From assembly GCA_024279675.1 (NCBI GenBank), contig JAJRRG010000106.1, positions 1-35,008 of the forward strand: 35,008 nt of DNA, given 5' to 3'. A model generated the notes under the pieces. It worked only from the letters and a program-made list of their open reading frames with translations, made no database searches and was not told where the DNA came from. The position numbers were made by a program, and so were the translations under genes. This document shows, in pieces, positions 19,209 to 28,140 of this stretch. Positions within the stretch are counted from its first letter, which is position 1. Each line of letters begins with the position of its first letter. Source of the stretch: Alphaproteobacteria bacterium (lineage in GTDB: Bacteria > Pseudomonadota > Alphaproteobacteria > Rhizobiales > Devosiaceae).

Positions 19209-20585
19209 ATGCGCGTAATTATCTCTGGTGCCGGACAGGTGGGCTACGGCATTGCTGAAAAGCTCTCCCAAGAGGGCAATGATGTAACCGTGATTGATAG
19301 CAATGCAGAGCTTGTGCAACGGGTACGTGATACCCTTGATGCGCGTGGCGTGCACGGCTATGGCTCCCACCCGGACGTGCTCAATCAGGCAGGAGCCCGC
19401 GATGCGGATATGCTCATTGCCGTTACTCAGGCCGATGAAGTCAATATGATTGCGTGTCAGGTAGCCCATTCCATCTTTGGAATTCCGACCAGAATTGCCC
19501 GTATCCGCGCCCAATCCTACCTCAACCCTGAATGGCAAAACCTGTTTGCACGTGATCACTTACCCATAGATGTTATAATATCACCTGAAGTTGAAGTGGG
19601 TGATCTGATATTGCAACGCATGACCTATCCGGGGGCCGATGAGATCGTCAGCTTTGAGGATGATGAGGTCGTGGTTCTGGTAATTGAAATCTCGGAAGAT
19701 TGCGCCGTTGTTGATACGCCCCTCAAGCATCTAACCGACCTGTTTCCAAATCTACAAGCCACTGTTTTGGGTGCCTCTAGGGACGGGGAAACATTGGTTA
19801 TCGGCTCCAGCGAGGTTTTGCGAGTGGGTGACAGCGCCGTGGTTGCTGTAGCGCGAGATCAGGTAACACGTGTATTGTCGCTGTTTGGCCGTGACGAACA
19901 ATCCCCATCGCGTATCATTATTGCCGGCGGGGGCAATGTTGGACGTTATGTTGCAGAAAAGCTTGAGGCCGGAGAACGTAATGTAAGTGTGCGCTTAATT
20001 GAGAACAACCGACATGCGGCACAGGTGGCCGCAGAAACCCTCAAAGACTCAATCGTCGTCTTTGGTGATGCCCTTAATGAAGAAATCCTGCGCGAAGTCG
20101 ACATATCTGACTCCGATATGTTTTTGGGCCTGACCAATGATGATGAAACCAATATCCTGTCTTCGGTGCTGTCGTCCGAACTTGGCTGTAAAGCTAATTT
20201 TGCCCTTGTCAATCAGGCCCATTACACCCGCTTCGCCCACAGGTTAGGTGTCGATGCGTTTATCAACCCGCGCTCGGTTACAGTATCAAAAGTCCTTCGC
20301 CATGTGCGCAGGGGACGCATCAGAGGGGTGTATTCGCTTTTTGATGGTGCCGCAGAATTGTTAGAAGCTGAGGCCCTTGAAACCTCGACATTGGTGGGCA
20401 AGCCGCTCAAGGAAGTTACGATGGGTGATGGGATACGCATCGGGGCCATTATTAGAGGCAATCAAGTGATGATGCCAACCGGGGCCTCGCGCATTGAAGC
20501 GGGGGATTTGGTCATCGTATTCGCCCTGAGTGCAAACGTGCGTCAAGTTGAGCAAATGTTCCGGGTGAGTATTGATTATTTTTAA
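19209..20585 (+). CDS. trkA: Trk system potassium transport NAD-binding regulatory protein TrkA
   Basis: Start ATG 19209 (MRVIISGAGQVGYGIAEKLSQEGNDVTVID) preceded by GGAGG; two RCK domains (second IIAGGGNVGRYVAEKLE). The ORF-track start 19149 lies inside the TIR element. Confidence 0.93.
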   Translation: MRVIISGAGQVGYGIAEKLSQEGNDVTVIDSNAELVQRVRDTLDARGVHGYGSHPDVLNQAGARDADMLIAVTQADEVNMIACQVAHSIFGIPTRIARIRAQSYLNPEWQNLFARDHLPIDVIISPEVEVGDLILQRMTYPGADEIVSFEDDEVVVLVIEISEDCAVVDTPLKHLTDLFPNLQATVLGASRDGETLVIGSSEVLRVGDSAVVAVARDQVTRVLSLFGRDEQSPSRIIIAGGGNVGRYVAEKLEAGERNVSVRLIENNRHAAQVAAETLKDSIVVFGDALNEEILREVDISDSDMFLGLTNDDETNILSSVLSSELGCKANFALVNQAHYTRFAHRLGVDAFINPRSVTVSKVLRHVRRGRIRGVYSLFDGAAELLEAEALETSTLVGKPLKEVTMGDGIRIGAIIRGNQVMMPTGASRIEAGDLVIVFALSANVRQVEQMFRVSIDYF

Positions 20586-20612
20586 GATTTCTCCACGAGG
20601 CAACTTTTTGCA

Positions 20613-22091
20613 ATGGGGTTTCCACCCCCCAAGCTTATTGAATTGGGAGTCTTCCAAATGCCCGGAATAGGCAAACTACTTGCTTTGGTGCTTATGGCCT
20701 TTTGCGTCGCAACACTGGGCAGCTTAGTGATTGCAGCGTTAGATAGAGATATAAAAGCCGTTGAAGTTTTTGGCTTTTTGACTATCACTTATGGCACCAT
20801 TTCGGCTTTTACCTACATGGTTGCCACAACTCAGTCCGCATCAATCAAACGGGGTGGGGTGTTTCTGGGCGCCATCGCCATGTGGGCCACCTTGGTCGCC
20901 ATTGCCATGCCACCTTTTATGTTGTTGGAAAATGCCCACCCAATTGCCGCTTTCTTTGAAGCGTCTTCGGCGGCTGTAACGCTCGGCACTACGCTGTTAC
21001 CCATAAATGCCATCAGCATATCTATGACTTTTTATCGCTCAATTGTTGCATGGCTAGGTGGGTTACTCACTTTGATGTTGGCGGTATATGTTCTTGGCCG
21101 GTATGCAGTTGGGGGCACGCCAAACAGAGATTTACGCTTTGTCCTACATGGTGCATCGCGTGGTACGCCACGGCTTTTAGCCACGTTTTTTGAAGTAGCA
21201 TTACCCTATCTAGCAGTGACAATTGCATGCATTATCTCCCTGATACTTGCAGGAGTAAACCCGGTTCATGCTGTACTTGGAGGTCTTAACACCCTGTCCA
21301 CGAATGGATTTTTAGGTTGGGCCACGACTGGCAGTATCTTTAACAATCGACTGGGGGAAATCCTTCTTCTGGTTTTTATGCTGATTGGCGCAAGCTCAAT
21401 CATCTGGCAACGAACACTATTTTCCCAGCAGTTGGGACAAACCCGTGAACAGCTGGAAAGCCTAAAGTTTCTATTATTTGGGGCAGGGGCTGTTATTTTG
21501 GGGGTCTTATTTTCCCTAACAGCATATCCGTTGGGTTCTAGAATTGGAGATGACTTATTTAATCGAATTTTTGATATCATTTCCACCCTAACCACCACGG
21601 GATTGACGCATATTCCATCCCAAGGAATTCATGTGCCAATTATATTTCTTGTTGGTTTGGCCTTGGTTGGTGGCACATCCTATTCGACCGCCGGCGGAAT
21701 AAAAATTTTTCGTATCAGCGCAATGATGCGCCATTCGACCAATGAAATCATGCGCTTAGTGTATCCAAGCCAACTCATAAAAGGATCAATCGATACGGAT
21801 AGCGGAAAATTTTCTAATTCAAAAGCCATTTGGAGTGCTTTCTTTTCTGTCATGATCTTCATTGTGGTTAGTATGTCCATCTTCACGGGGCTAGGGCATG
21901 GATTTGAACAAGCAATGGCACTATCCTTTGGGGCCTTTAGCTCCGTTTCAAGTCTGGTATCTCAAAACCTATATTTGTCGGATGGAAGCGGTGTACCTCT
22001 CATGTCCTTGCTGTGGATTGGGTTTATGGGACTTGCTGGCCGCATTGAATTACTCGTACTTCTTGCGGCCCTAAGCAGAAATCGCTGGTAG
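20613..22091 (+). CDS. trkH: TrkH-like potassium transporter subunit (exact start uncertain; MPGIGK.. is an alternative)
   Basis: 492 aa polytopic; pore loops SSAAVTLGTTLLP, LNTLSTNGFLG, ISTLTTTGLT; adjacent to trkA. Confidence 0.82.
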   Translation: MGFPPPKLIELGVFQMPGIGKLLALVLMAFCVATLGSLVIAALDRDIKAVEVFGFLTITYGTISAFTYMVATTQSASIKRGGVFLGAIAMWATLVAIAMPPFMLLENAHPIAAFFEASSAAVTLGTTLLPINAISISMTFYRSIVAWLGGLLTLMLAVYVLGRYAVGGTPNRDLRFVLHGASRGTPRLLATFFEVALPYLAVTIACIISLILAGVNPVHAVLGGLNTLSTNGFLGWATTGSIFNNRLGEILLLVFMLIGASSIIWQRTLFSQQLGQTREQLESLKFLLFGAGAVILGVLFSLTAYPLGSRIGDDLFNRIFDIISTLTTTGLTHIPSQGIHVPIIFLVGLALVGGTSYSTAGGIKIFRISAMMRHSTNEIMRLVYPSQLIKGSIDTDSGKFSNSKAIWSAFFSVMIFIVVSMSIFTGLGHGFEQAMALSFGAFSSVSSLVSQNLYLSDGSGVPLMSLLWIGFMGLAGRIELLVLLAALSRNRW

Positions 22092-22300
22092 AATGGCTAA
22101 AGCGTGTAACCCATAAGTTGGAGCCGGTCTTGGGATAGGCATACGACATCACAAGCCCTATATGCATCGCCATTGGACTGTGCCATAATTACAGGGCTAC
22201 TAACATTTGTTTGACATAAAAAACATCGATTGTGCCAAACATTTGTAATCCTCTGCGGTGGGGAAACAACAACATAAAATAATAATGAAGAGGACAAATA

Positions 22301-22540
22301 ATGCCCGAAAAAAACCAAAATTTGCAGGATGCTTTTTTAAACCACGTGCGCAAACAAAAAATACCATTGACCATATTTTTGGTAAATGGTGTGAAATTAC
22401 AAGGTGTTGTAACCTGGTTTGATAATTTTTCTCTTCTGCTTCGGCGCGACGCGCAATCTCAACTTGTCTATAAGAGTGCAATTTCAACCATCATGCCCGG
22501 TGCACCACTCAACATGTTTGATGGCGACACCGATGAATAA
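22301..22540 (+). CDS. hfq: RNA chaperone Hfq
   Basis: 79 aa; [57 protein letters not shown]. Confidence 0.97.
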   Translation: MPEKNQNLQDAFLNHVRKQKIPLTIFLVNGVKLQGVVTWFDNFSLLLRRDAQSQLVYKSAISTIMPGAPLNMFDGDTDE

Positions 22541-22573
22541 AACTTACCATAAAACCTGTCTGGCAAATATAAA

Positions 22574-23944
22574 TTGAACAATAATCCTCAACCAGGGTTC
22601 GATTTCAAACGTGGCCCAAGCACCTATTTTGAGCGACACAAAGCCCCAACTGTTACCGCACTTATAAGCCCAGATATTCGCACCCTACGCGCTTCACCAC
22701 TTAGCGCGCTTGCCCGTCAGGAAGAATTTAGCGCGTTGGCCCGTGCCATTCGATTAGACGTCGTTTTCCATGACATTGTGCCCATTCGTGCCGCCAAGCC
22801 CGCCACCTTCTTTGGCCCTGGGCAGGTGACATCGATGGCACAAAAGTTTGAGCAGCAGGATGTGAAGCTAGCGCTGGTTGATACCAGCCTAAGCCCCATT
22901 CAGCAACGCAATCTTGAGCGTGATCTTGGGGTAAAAGTGTTGGACAGAACCGCGCTGATTCTTGAAATTTTTGGTGAACGGGCCGCAACTCGTGAGGGCG
23001 TTCTGCAGGTTGAACTGGCTCATCTGAATTATCAAAAATCTCGCCTTGTGCGCTCCTGGACCCACCTTGAACGCCAGCGTGGCGGCTTTGGTTTCCTGGG
23101 CGGACCGGGCGAATCTCAGATTGAATCTGACCGTCGCCAATTGCGCGATCGCGTTTCAGCCCTTGAAAAACGCATTGAAAAAATCCGCAGAACCCGTGCC
23201 ATGCAACGGAAACCACGCGACACTGTGCCGTTCCCGTTGGTCGCACTTGTTGGTTATACAAACGCTGGAAAATCTACACTTTTCAATCGTTTAACCGGTG
23301 CCGATGTTATGGCCAAGGACGTACTTTTTGCCACCCTTGATACCACTGTGCGCAAAGTCGAATTGCCCCACGGCAAAGAAATTATACTTTCGGACACGGT
23401 CGGGTTCATCGCCGATCTCCCCACCGATTTGGTGACAGCATTTCGTGCGACCCTTGAGGAAGTGACCTTGGCCGACGTCATCATTCATATGCGTGATGTG
23501 TCCAACCCCAACCATGAAGCACAGGCCAAAGAAGTGCTCAACGTTCTTAGCGAATTGGGTGTAAACCCCGACACGACTCCCATCATTGAGGCGTGGAATA
23601 AGATTGACCTTGTTGATGCAGACCCCACTGACAACGCCCCCAATATCCCCAAACCAAAACCGGCAGGAACTATTGAAGCCCACGCGGGTATATCGGCCCA
23701 AACCGGGGAGGGGGTCGATGGACTATTGCTTGCCATTGAGGACGCCTTGGCCAAGGGGAGTCGCAGTTTCAAACTCACCATTCCCCACGCGGATGGTCAA
23801 AATGTTGGCTGGCTTTATCAGCATTGCGAGGTTCTGGAGCAAGATGAACCGGGGGAAGAAGGCACGCAATATTCAGTACGTGTCATCCCACGTCATATCG
23901 ATGGATTTCTGGAGCGCTTCGGCCAACAATTGCAACGTGCATAA
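22574..23944 (+). CDS. hflX: GTPase HflX (probable TTG start)
   Basis: 456 aa; FFGPGQV, ERQRGGFGFLGGPGESQIESDRR, GYTNAGKSTLFN, DTVGFI; downstream of hfq. Confidence 0.94.
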   Translation: MNNNPQPGFDFKRGPSTYFERHKAPTVTALISPDIRTLRASPLSALARQEEFSALARAIRLDVVFHDIVPIRAAKPATFFGPGQVTSMAQKFEQQDVKLALVDTSLSPIQQRNLERDLGVKVLDRTALILEIFGERAATREGVLQVELAHLNYQKSRLVRSWTHLERQRGGFGFLGGPGESQIESDRRQLRDRVSALEKRIEKIRRTRAMQRKPRDTVPFPLVALVGYTNAGKSTLFNRLTGADVMAKDVLFATLDTTVRKVELPHGKEIILSDTVGFIADLPTDLVTAFRATLEEVTLADVIIHMRDVSNPNHEAQAKEVLNVLSELGVNPDTTPIIEAWNKIDLVDADPTDNAPNIPKPKPAGTIEAHAGISAQTGEGVDGLLLAIEDALAKGSRSFKLTIPHADGQNVGWLYQHCEVLEQDEPGEEGTQYSVRVIPRHIDGFLERFGQQLQRA

Positions 23945-23960
23945 CCGGACAAAAAAGGTA

Positions 23961-24791
23961 CTATTTTGGTCGACACTTTTCCTCTTGTTTAATTTCATCC
24001 CAAAACCTCTGCAACTGATCCATGTCAGCCTTGGAAATATCAATTTTGTTCTCAAGGCAACGCTTCTCAATATGCTCAAAACGGCGGATAAATTTAGCAT
24101 TTGCATCCCGCATCGCCGCTTCAGGAGACACACCAGCCTTCCGGGCCAGGGAGGTCACCGCAAACAACAAATCACCAATTTCCTCGTGTAGCTTACCCTT
24201 GTCCGCAGCGACAATTTCCTGCTCCACCTCATCCAGTTCCTCACGACATTTGTCTAGTGCGCCCGACACATCAGGCCAGTCAAAACCTATCTTTGCGGCT
24301 CGTTTTGCGAGCTTTTCGCCACGTGCCAGCGCGGGAAGGGTGGTTGGTACATCCTCGAGTATGGATGGAGGCCCAGCATCACCACGTTTTTTTGCTCGCT
24401 TGGCGCGTTCTTCGCTTTTGATTTTTTCCCATTGATCAAGAACCCCATCACTGGATAAATCATCTTTGTTGGCAAAGATGTGCGGATGCCGGCGAATGAG
24501 TTTCTCGTTGATTGAAGCAATTACATCTGAGATATCAAATAGTTGCGTCTCTGAGGCAATTTGCGCATGGAATACTGGCTGCAGCAACAAATCTCCGAGC
24601 TCTGAACACAAATCCTCATAATCCTCGCGCTCAATTGCATCCGCTACCTCATAGGCTTCCTCGATTGTAAAGTTTCGAATAGAGCGAAAATCCTGCTCAA
24701 CGTCCCACGGGCAACCGGTTTCCGGATCGCGTAGTTTTGCCATGATTTCAACAAGGCGCGAAAATTCATTTATGTTAGACTCGTCAGGCAT
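23961..24791 (-). CDS. mazG: Nucleoside triphosphate pyrophosphohydrolase MazG
   Basis: 276 aa; LRDPETGCPWDVEQDFRSI, EEAYEVADAI, ELGDLLLQPVFHAQIA, second MazG domain EEIGDLLFAVTSLAR. Confidence 0.95.
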   Translation of the reverse strand: MPDESNINEFSRLVEIMAKLRDPETGCPWDVEQDFRSIRNFTIEEAYEVADAIEREDYEDLCSELGDLLLQPVFHAQIASETQLFDISDVIASINEKLIRRHPHIFANKDDLSSDGVLDQWEKIKSEERAKRAKKRGDAGPPSILEDVPTTLPALARGEKLAKRAAKIGFDWPDVSGALDKCREELDEVEQEIVAADKGKLHEEIGDLLFAVTSLARKAGVSPEAAMRDANAKFIRRFEHIEKRCLENKIDISKADMDQLQRFWDEIKQEEKCRPK

Positions 24792-24941
24792 GGGGTAAAT
24801 TCCATTGGATAGGATTTGAGACTAAGCGAATCAAATTTCTATTCTAAGGTTTTGCACCCACATGTCGAAGTTTGACTGACAACGGGTAATATATGGGATT
24901 TCACTGGTTGCATGTTACCGGATTTGATTATTTATCTTTAG

Positions 24942-25289
24942 TCATGACTTGTGCAGTTTTCGACTATCCTGTGGTGCTTGAACTCGGTCATACATTCCAT
25001 AATCGCGAATAACTTCTGATATCCGAAGTCGATAATTTGTAAAAATGCCACTGCGTCCTTTCGCCTGCGCACCCCTATGGGCGGTTAACGAACGCCAGTT
25101 TTTCACCGCTTTCTCATCCCTAAAAAAAGAAAGTGAGAGCAATTTTGTCGGTTCAGTTAAACTCTGAAACCGCTCCACCGAGATAAAGCCGTCTATACTT
25201 TCCAGCATCGGGCGCATCTGTTTTGCAATTTCCAGATAGTTTTCCATGCGACCTTCTGCGGGATAAACTTCAAAAATTACCGCAATCAT
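24942..25289 (-). CDS. Antibiotic biosynthesis monooxygenase (ABM) domain protein
   Basis: 115 aa; MIAVIFEVYPAEGRMENYLEIAKQMRPMLESIDGFISVERFQS..LLSLSFFRDEKAVKNWR. Confidence 0.82.
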   Translation of the reverse strand: MIAVIFEVYPAEGRMENYLEIAKQMRPMLESIDGFISVERFQSLTEPTKLLSLSFFRDEKAVKNWRSLTAHRGAQAKGRSGIFTNYRLRISEVIRDYGMYDRVQAPQDSRKLHKS

Positions 25290-25615
25290 AGTTTCACCAT
25301 TTTATCGTGCGGCGCTGAAGCCTGTTTTAAGAATGTACGCTCTTCACGCAGGAGGAACTTTTCTTTTTGTGCAAACGCATAATTCTCTTGTCCCAGAGGG
25401 TCGGCGCTAAGCCGTTCTCGATATTGTTCATAGGCTGCAAGGCTCTCAATGTTGTAGACGCCATATGCTAAGCTGGTCGAACCCTCATGCGGGGCGTAAT
25501 AGCCAACCAAGTCAGCACCACAACGTGGTATAACTTTGCCCCAGTTACGCGAATATTGTTCAAATTGCTCTTTCTTAGTAGGATCGATGCGGTATCGAAT
25601 AAAACAGGTGATCAT
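25286..25615 (-). CDS. NIPSNAP family protein
   Basis: Start ATG 25615 with GGAGGAACAA RBS (MITCFIRYRIDPTKKEQFEQYSRNWGKVIPRCGADLVGYYAPHEGSTSLAYGVYNIESLAAYEQYRERL); overlaps the ABM start. Confidence 0.82.
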   Translation of the reverse strand: MITCFIRYRIDPTKKEQFEQYSRNWGKVIPRCGADLVGYYAPHEGSTSLAYGVYNIESLAAYEQYRERLSADPLGQENYAFAQKEKFLLREERTFLKQASAPHDKMVKL

Positions 25616-25632
25616 TTGTTCCTCCAAAATAT

Positions 25633-25668
25633 GTTTGATATCGAACAATAACATATTGCAGTACAATA
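25633..25668. promoter_or_regulatory. Candidate operator in divergent NIPSNAP/ArsR promoter
   Basis: GTTTGATATCGAAC (25633-25646, 12 of 14 positions symmetric) and TATTG-cagta-CAATA (25654-25668). Confidence 0.4.
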
Positions 25669-25690
25669 ATATTTCGACTACCATCGAAGC

Positions 25691-26371
25691 ATGAAAGAAG
25701 GTCCCGACATTGCTTTACTGGGTTCTCTAATTGGTGACCCAGCCCGTGCAAACATTCTCATCGCGTTGATGAGTGGGAAGGCTTTGACAGCCACAGAGCT
25801 GTCCTTGGAGGCTGGTGTAACTATTCAAACAACAAGCTCGCATCTAAAAAAGCTTACGGACACCGGACTGTTGAAGCAGCGCAAACAGGGGCGGCATCGA
25901 TATTTCGCCTTAGCTAATGAAGATGTTGGCGCCGTTTTAGAAACGATGATGGGACTTGCTGCAAAAAGTGGCATGGTTCGTACACAAACGGGCCCTAAAG
26001 ATAAGGCATTGAGAAAAGCGCGGATCTGCTACAATCACTTGGCGGGAGATTTAGGTGTAAAAATCTACGACAGCATGCGAGCAGGGGGCCACCTAGTTGA
26101 GCGCGATGAAATCGTTACATTGACTAATTCCGGCGCTGTATTTGTCGAAGAATTTGGCATTGATTTGGCAATTGTCTCAAAAAGCCGTCGACCTCTTTGC
26201 AAATCCTGTCTTGATTGGAGTTCCCGCAGAACACACCTCGCCGGTTCTCTTGGCACTGCCATACTTGAACGCATCTACAAGCTAGGATGGGCAAAGCGTG
26301 TAGATGGATCTCGGGTAATAAATTTTTCAAGCACAGGCGAAAAATACTTAGATCAAGTTTTTCCAAGCTAA
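25691..26371 (+). CDS. ArsR-family HTH regulator with C-terminal extension
   Basis: 226 aa; winged helix (LLGSLIGDPARANILIALMSGKALTATELSLEAGVTIQTTSSHLKKLTDTGLLKQRKQGRHRYFAL) plus a ~110-aa Cys/His-containing C-terminal region. Confidence 0.85.
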   Translation: MKEGPDIALLGSLIGDPARANILIALMSGKALTATELSLEAGVTIQTTSSHLKKLTDTGLLKQRKQGRHRYFALANEDVGAVLETMMGLAAKSGMVRTQTGPKDKALRKARICYNHLAGDLGVKIYDSMRAGGHLVERDEIVTLTNSGAVFVEEFGIDLAIVSKSRRPLCKSCLDWSSRRTHLAGSLGTAILERIYKLGWAKRVDGSRVINFSSTGEKYLDQVFPS

Positions 26372-26702
26372 CTGAAACAAATCCCATATTAATTGCATCT
26401 ATGTACCAGCCAAATTTCCGGCATTTCCGGCCAATCAGTGAACCGCAAGAAGAGAACTCAAAGAAGAGAACTCCACCAAACAATTTGCACCAATTCTGCT
26501 TTATCCATTGTTCGCATAATATATATTATGGAACTTTTTGATGTTAGGAATGCTCGTTTTGCTGGGTCGTGACAGTTTTCATGGGGTTGTTACAGCTTTC
26601 ATGAAGCATTGCATTGCCCTACCTTAGGTGCCTCACGTGTCTCGTGCAGCCAGAGCTTGGACGTGATTTTTCTAACCGCGTCCAAAACTATTGAATTTAA
26701 GA

Positions 26703-27098
26703 TCAGTCAGCGGCGCTGGCTTCAATTTCAAACATCAGCCCCAGGATGGCAAGCCGACTAACGCCAAGCAATGTCATTGGAGGCATCGCATTGAACGCCC
26801 CAAACCGTGAACCAAGCACGTCGAAATTCTTCACGGCTTCATCCACATCTGTGGTGTAAATACTGACCCGTGTGACATTGGCGAGATCCATATCAGCGGC
26901 GTTTAGAACAGCCTCTAGATTGTCCATGGTGAGCATGATTTGTTTTCGCATGTCGTCAGGATGTTGTGGATTTCCCTCGGCATCGACAGAGGTTTGCCCA
27001 GCACAGATCAATTGCCGGTTTGTTTTCTCAAGGATCTCTGCCTGATTATAACCGAATTTGAGCGACCATGGCCACGGGTTGATTGGGGTTCTTATCAT
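26703..27098 (-). CDS. RidA family protein
   Basis: 131 aa; QLICAGQTSVDAEGNPQHPDDMRKQIMLTMDNLEAVLNAADMDLANVTRVSIYTTD; GGAG upstream of ATG. Confidence 0.88.
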   Translation of the reverse strand: MIRTPINPWPWSLKFGYNQAEILEKTNRQLICAGQTSVDAEGNPQHPDDMRKQIMLTMDNLEAVLNAADMDLANVTRVSIYTTDVDEAVKNFDVLGSRFGAFNAMPPMTLLGVSRLAILGLMFEIEASAAD

Positions 27099-27149
27099 TG
27101 GGATTCTCCATTTGGTTGGTAGATGAGAACCCAGTTTACGAATACCCTG

Positions 27150-27167
27150 CTGACAGCATGGTGTCAG
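27150..27167. promoter_or_regulatory. Operator-like dyad upstream of ridA-like gene
   Basis: CTGACA-gcatgg-TGTCAG, centred about 60 bp upstream of the minus-strand start at 27098. Confidence 0.4.
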
Positions 27168-27299
27168 TATGCTTTTTATGATGTGATATTTCTTTATATC
27201 AGCGTGACTGGCTCAAGACGCTATGCGCTGATACGACCCACAGCCCACAAATGGGCTTCTGCATTTAACAGGCTTCGCCTCAATGGGCTTCTATTTGGC

Positions 27300-28121
27300 T
27301 TACAAAACTTTCAACACCATACCATCATACGCCATCTTAACATGCTCCGGTGTTTGCGTTGAAATTTGTCGATAATCCAAGTCCACATGTAAATTTGTCA
27401 AGACAGAACGCCTGGGACGCACCCGTTCAATCCAGCCCAGTGTTTCAGGCAAGCTTAAATGACTGGGATGCGGCGTTGGGCGCAATGCGTCAATGACCCA
27501 AGTCTCAAGTCCGGCCAAACTCCCATGACTTTCCTCAGGAAAATCAGTCACATCACAAGAATATAGGAAATCCGCAACCCGAAAACCAAAGGTAGAAATC
27601 GAGCCATGTTCCTGCAATATCGGAAGCAGGGCGATACTCCCCCCCTTCCCCGTTATTTCAACTGACTTTTGCGGGTATATCGTATGGGCGTTCAATATTG
27701 GCGGATATCCGCTCCCTTGGGGCGTAGAAAAACAGTAGCTAAAACAACGTCTTATATGCGCGCCTGCCCGTTCACCGAAGTAAACATCAATCCGTTGACG
27801 GTTGATCAACGCCAAAGAACGCAAATCATCAATCCCATGGGTATGATCCGCATGTTCATGGGTGTAAAATACAGCATCAAGCGCTTTTACCCCGGCATCG
27901 AGCAATTGGGCGCGCATGTCACAACCGGTATCAATCAAGATTTGAGTTTTTCCATCACAATCGTCGCGCGTTCCGCTCAACAACAGCGCACAGCGTTGGC
28001 GCCTATTGCGCGGCTCTTTTGGGTCACATATTCCCCAATCTCCGCCAACACGGGGCACACCCCCGGACGATCCGCACCCCAATATTGTTGCCGATATATG
28101 TTGCGCCGGGCCAATCACCAT
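27300..28121 (-). CDS. MBL fold metallo-hydrolase (PhnP-like)
   Basis: 273 aa; LGCGSSGGVPRVGGDWG, YTHEHADHTHGIDDLR, LTNLHVDLDY; downstream of tatD. Confidence 0.87.
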   Translation of the reverse strand: MVIGPAQHISATILGCGSSGGVPRVGGDWGICDPKEPRNRRQRCALLLSGTRDDCDGKTQILIDTGCDMRAQLLDAGVKALDAVFYTHEHADHTHGIDDLRSLALINRQRIDVYFGERAGAHIRRCFSYCFSTPQGSGYPPILNAHTIYPQKSVEITGKGGSIALLPILQEHGSISTFGFRVADFLYSCDVTDFPEESHGSLAGLETWVIDALRPTPHPSHLSLPETLGWIERVRPRRSVLTNLHVDLDYRQISTQTPEHVKMAYDGMVLKVL

Positions 28122-28140
28122 TATTTTTGAACCAATCGCA

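Noticed and set aside
22202-22246. AACATTTGT direct repeat with a TTGACA hexamer upstream of hfq
   Set aside because: No convincing -10 at suitable spacing and the repeat is short; insufficient for a promoter or operator call.
27123-27362. 79-aa plus-strand ORF between ridA and the MBL gene
   Set aside because: No recognisable domain; overlaps the MBL 3' end and contains the operator-like dyad and small hairpins.
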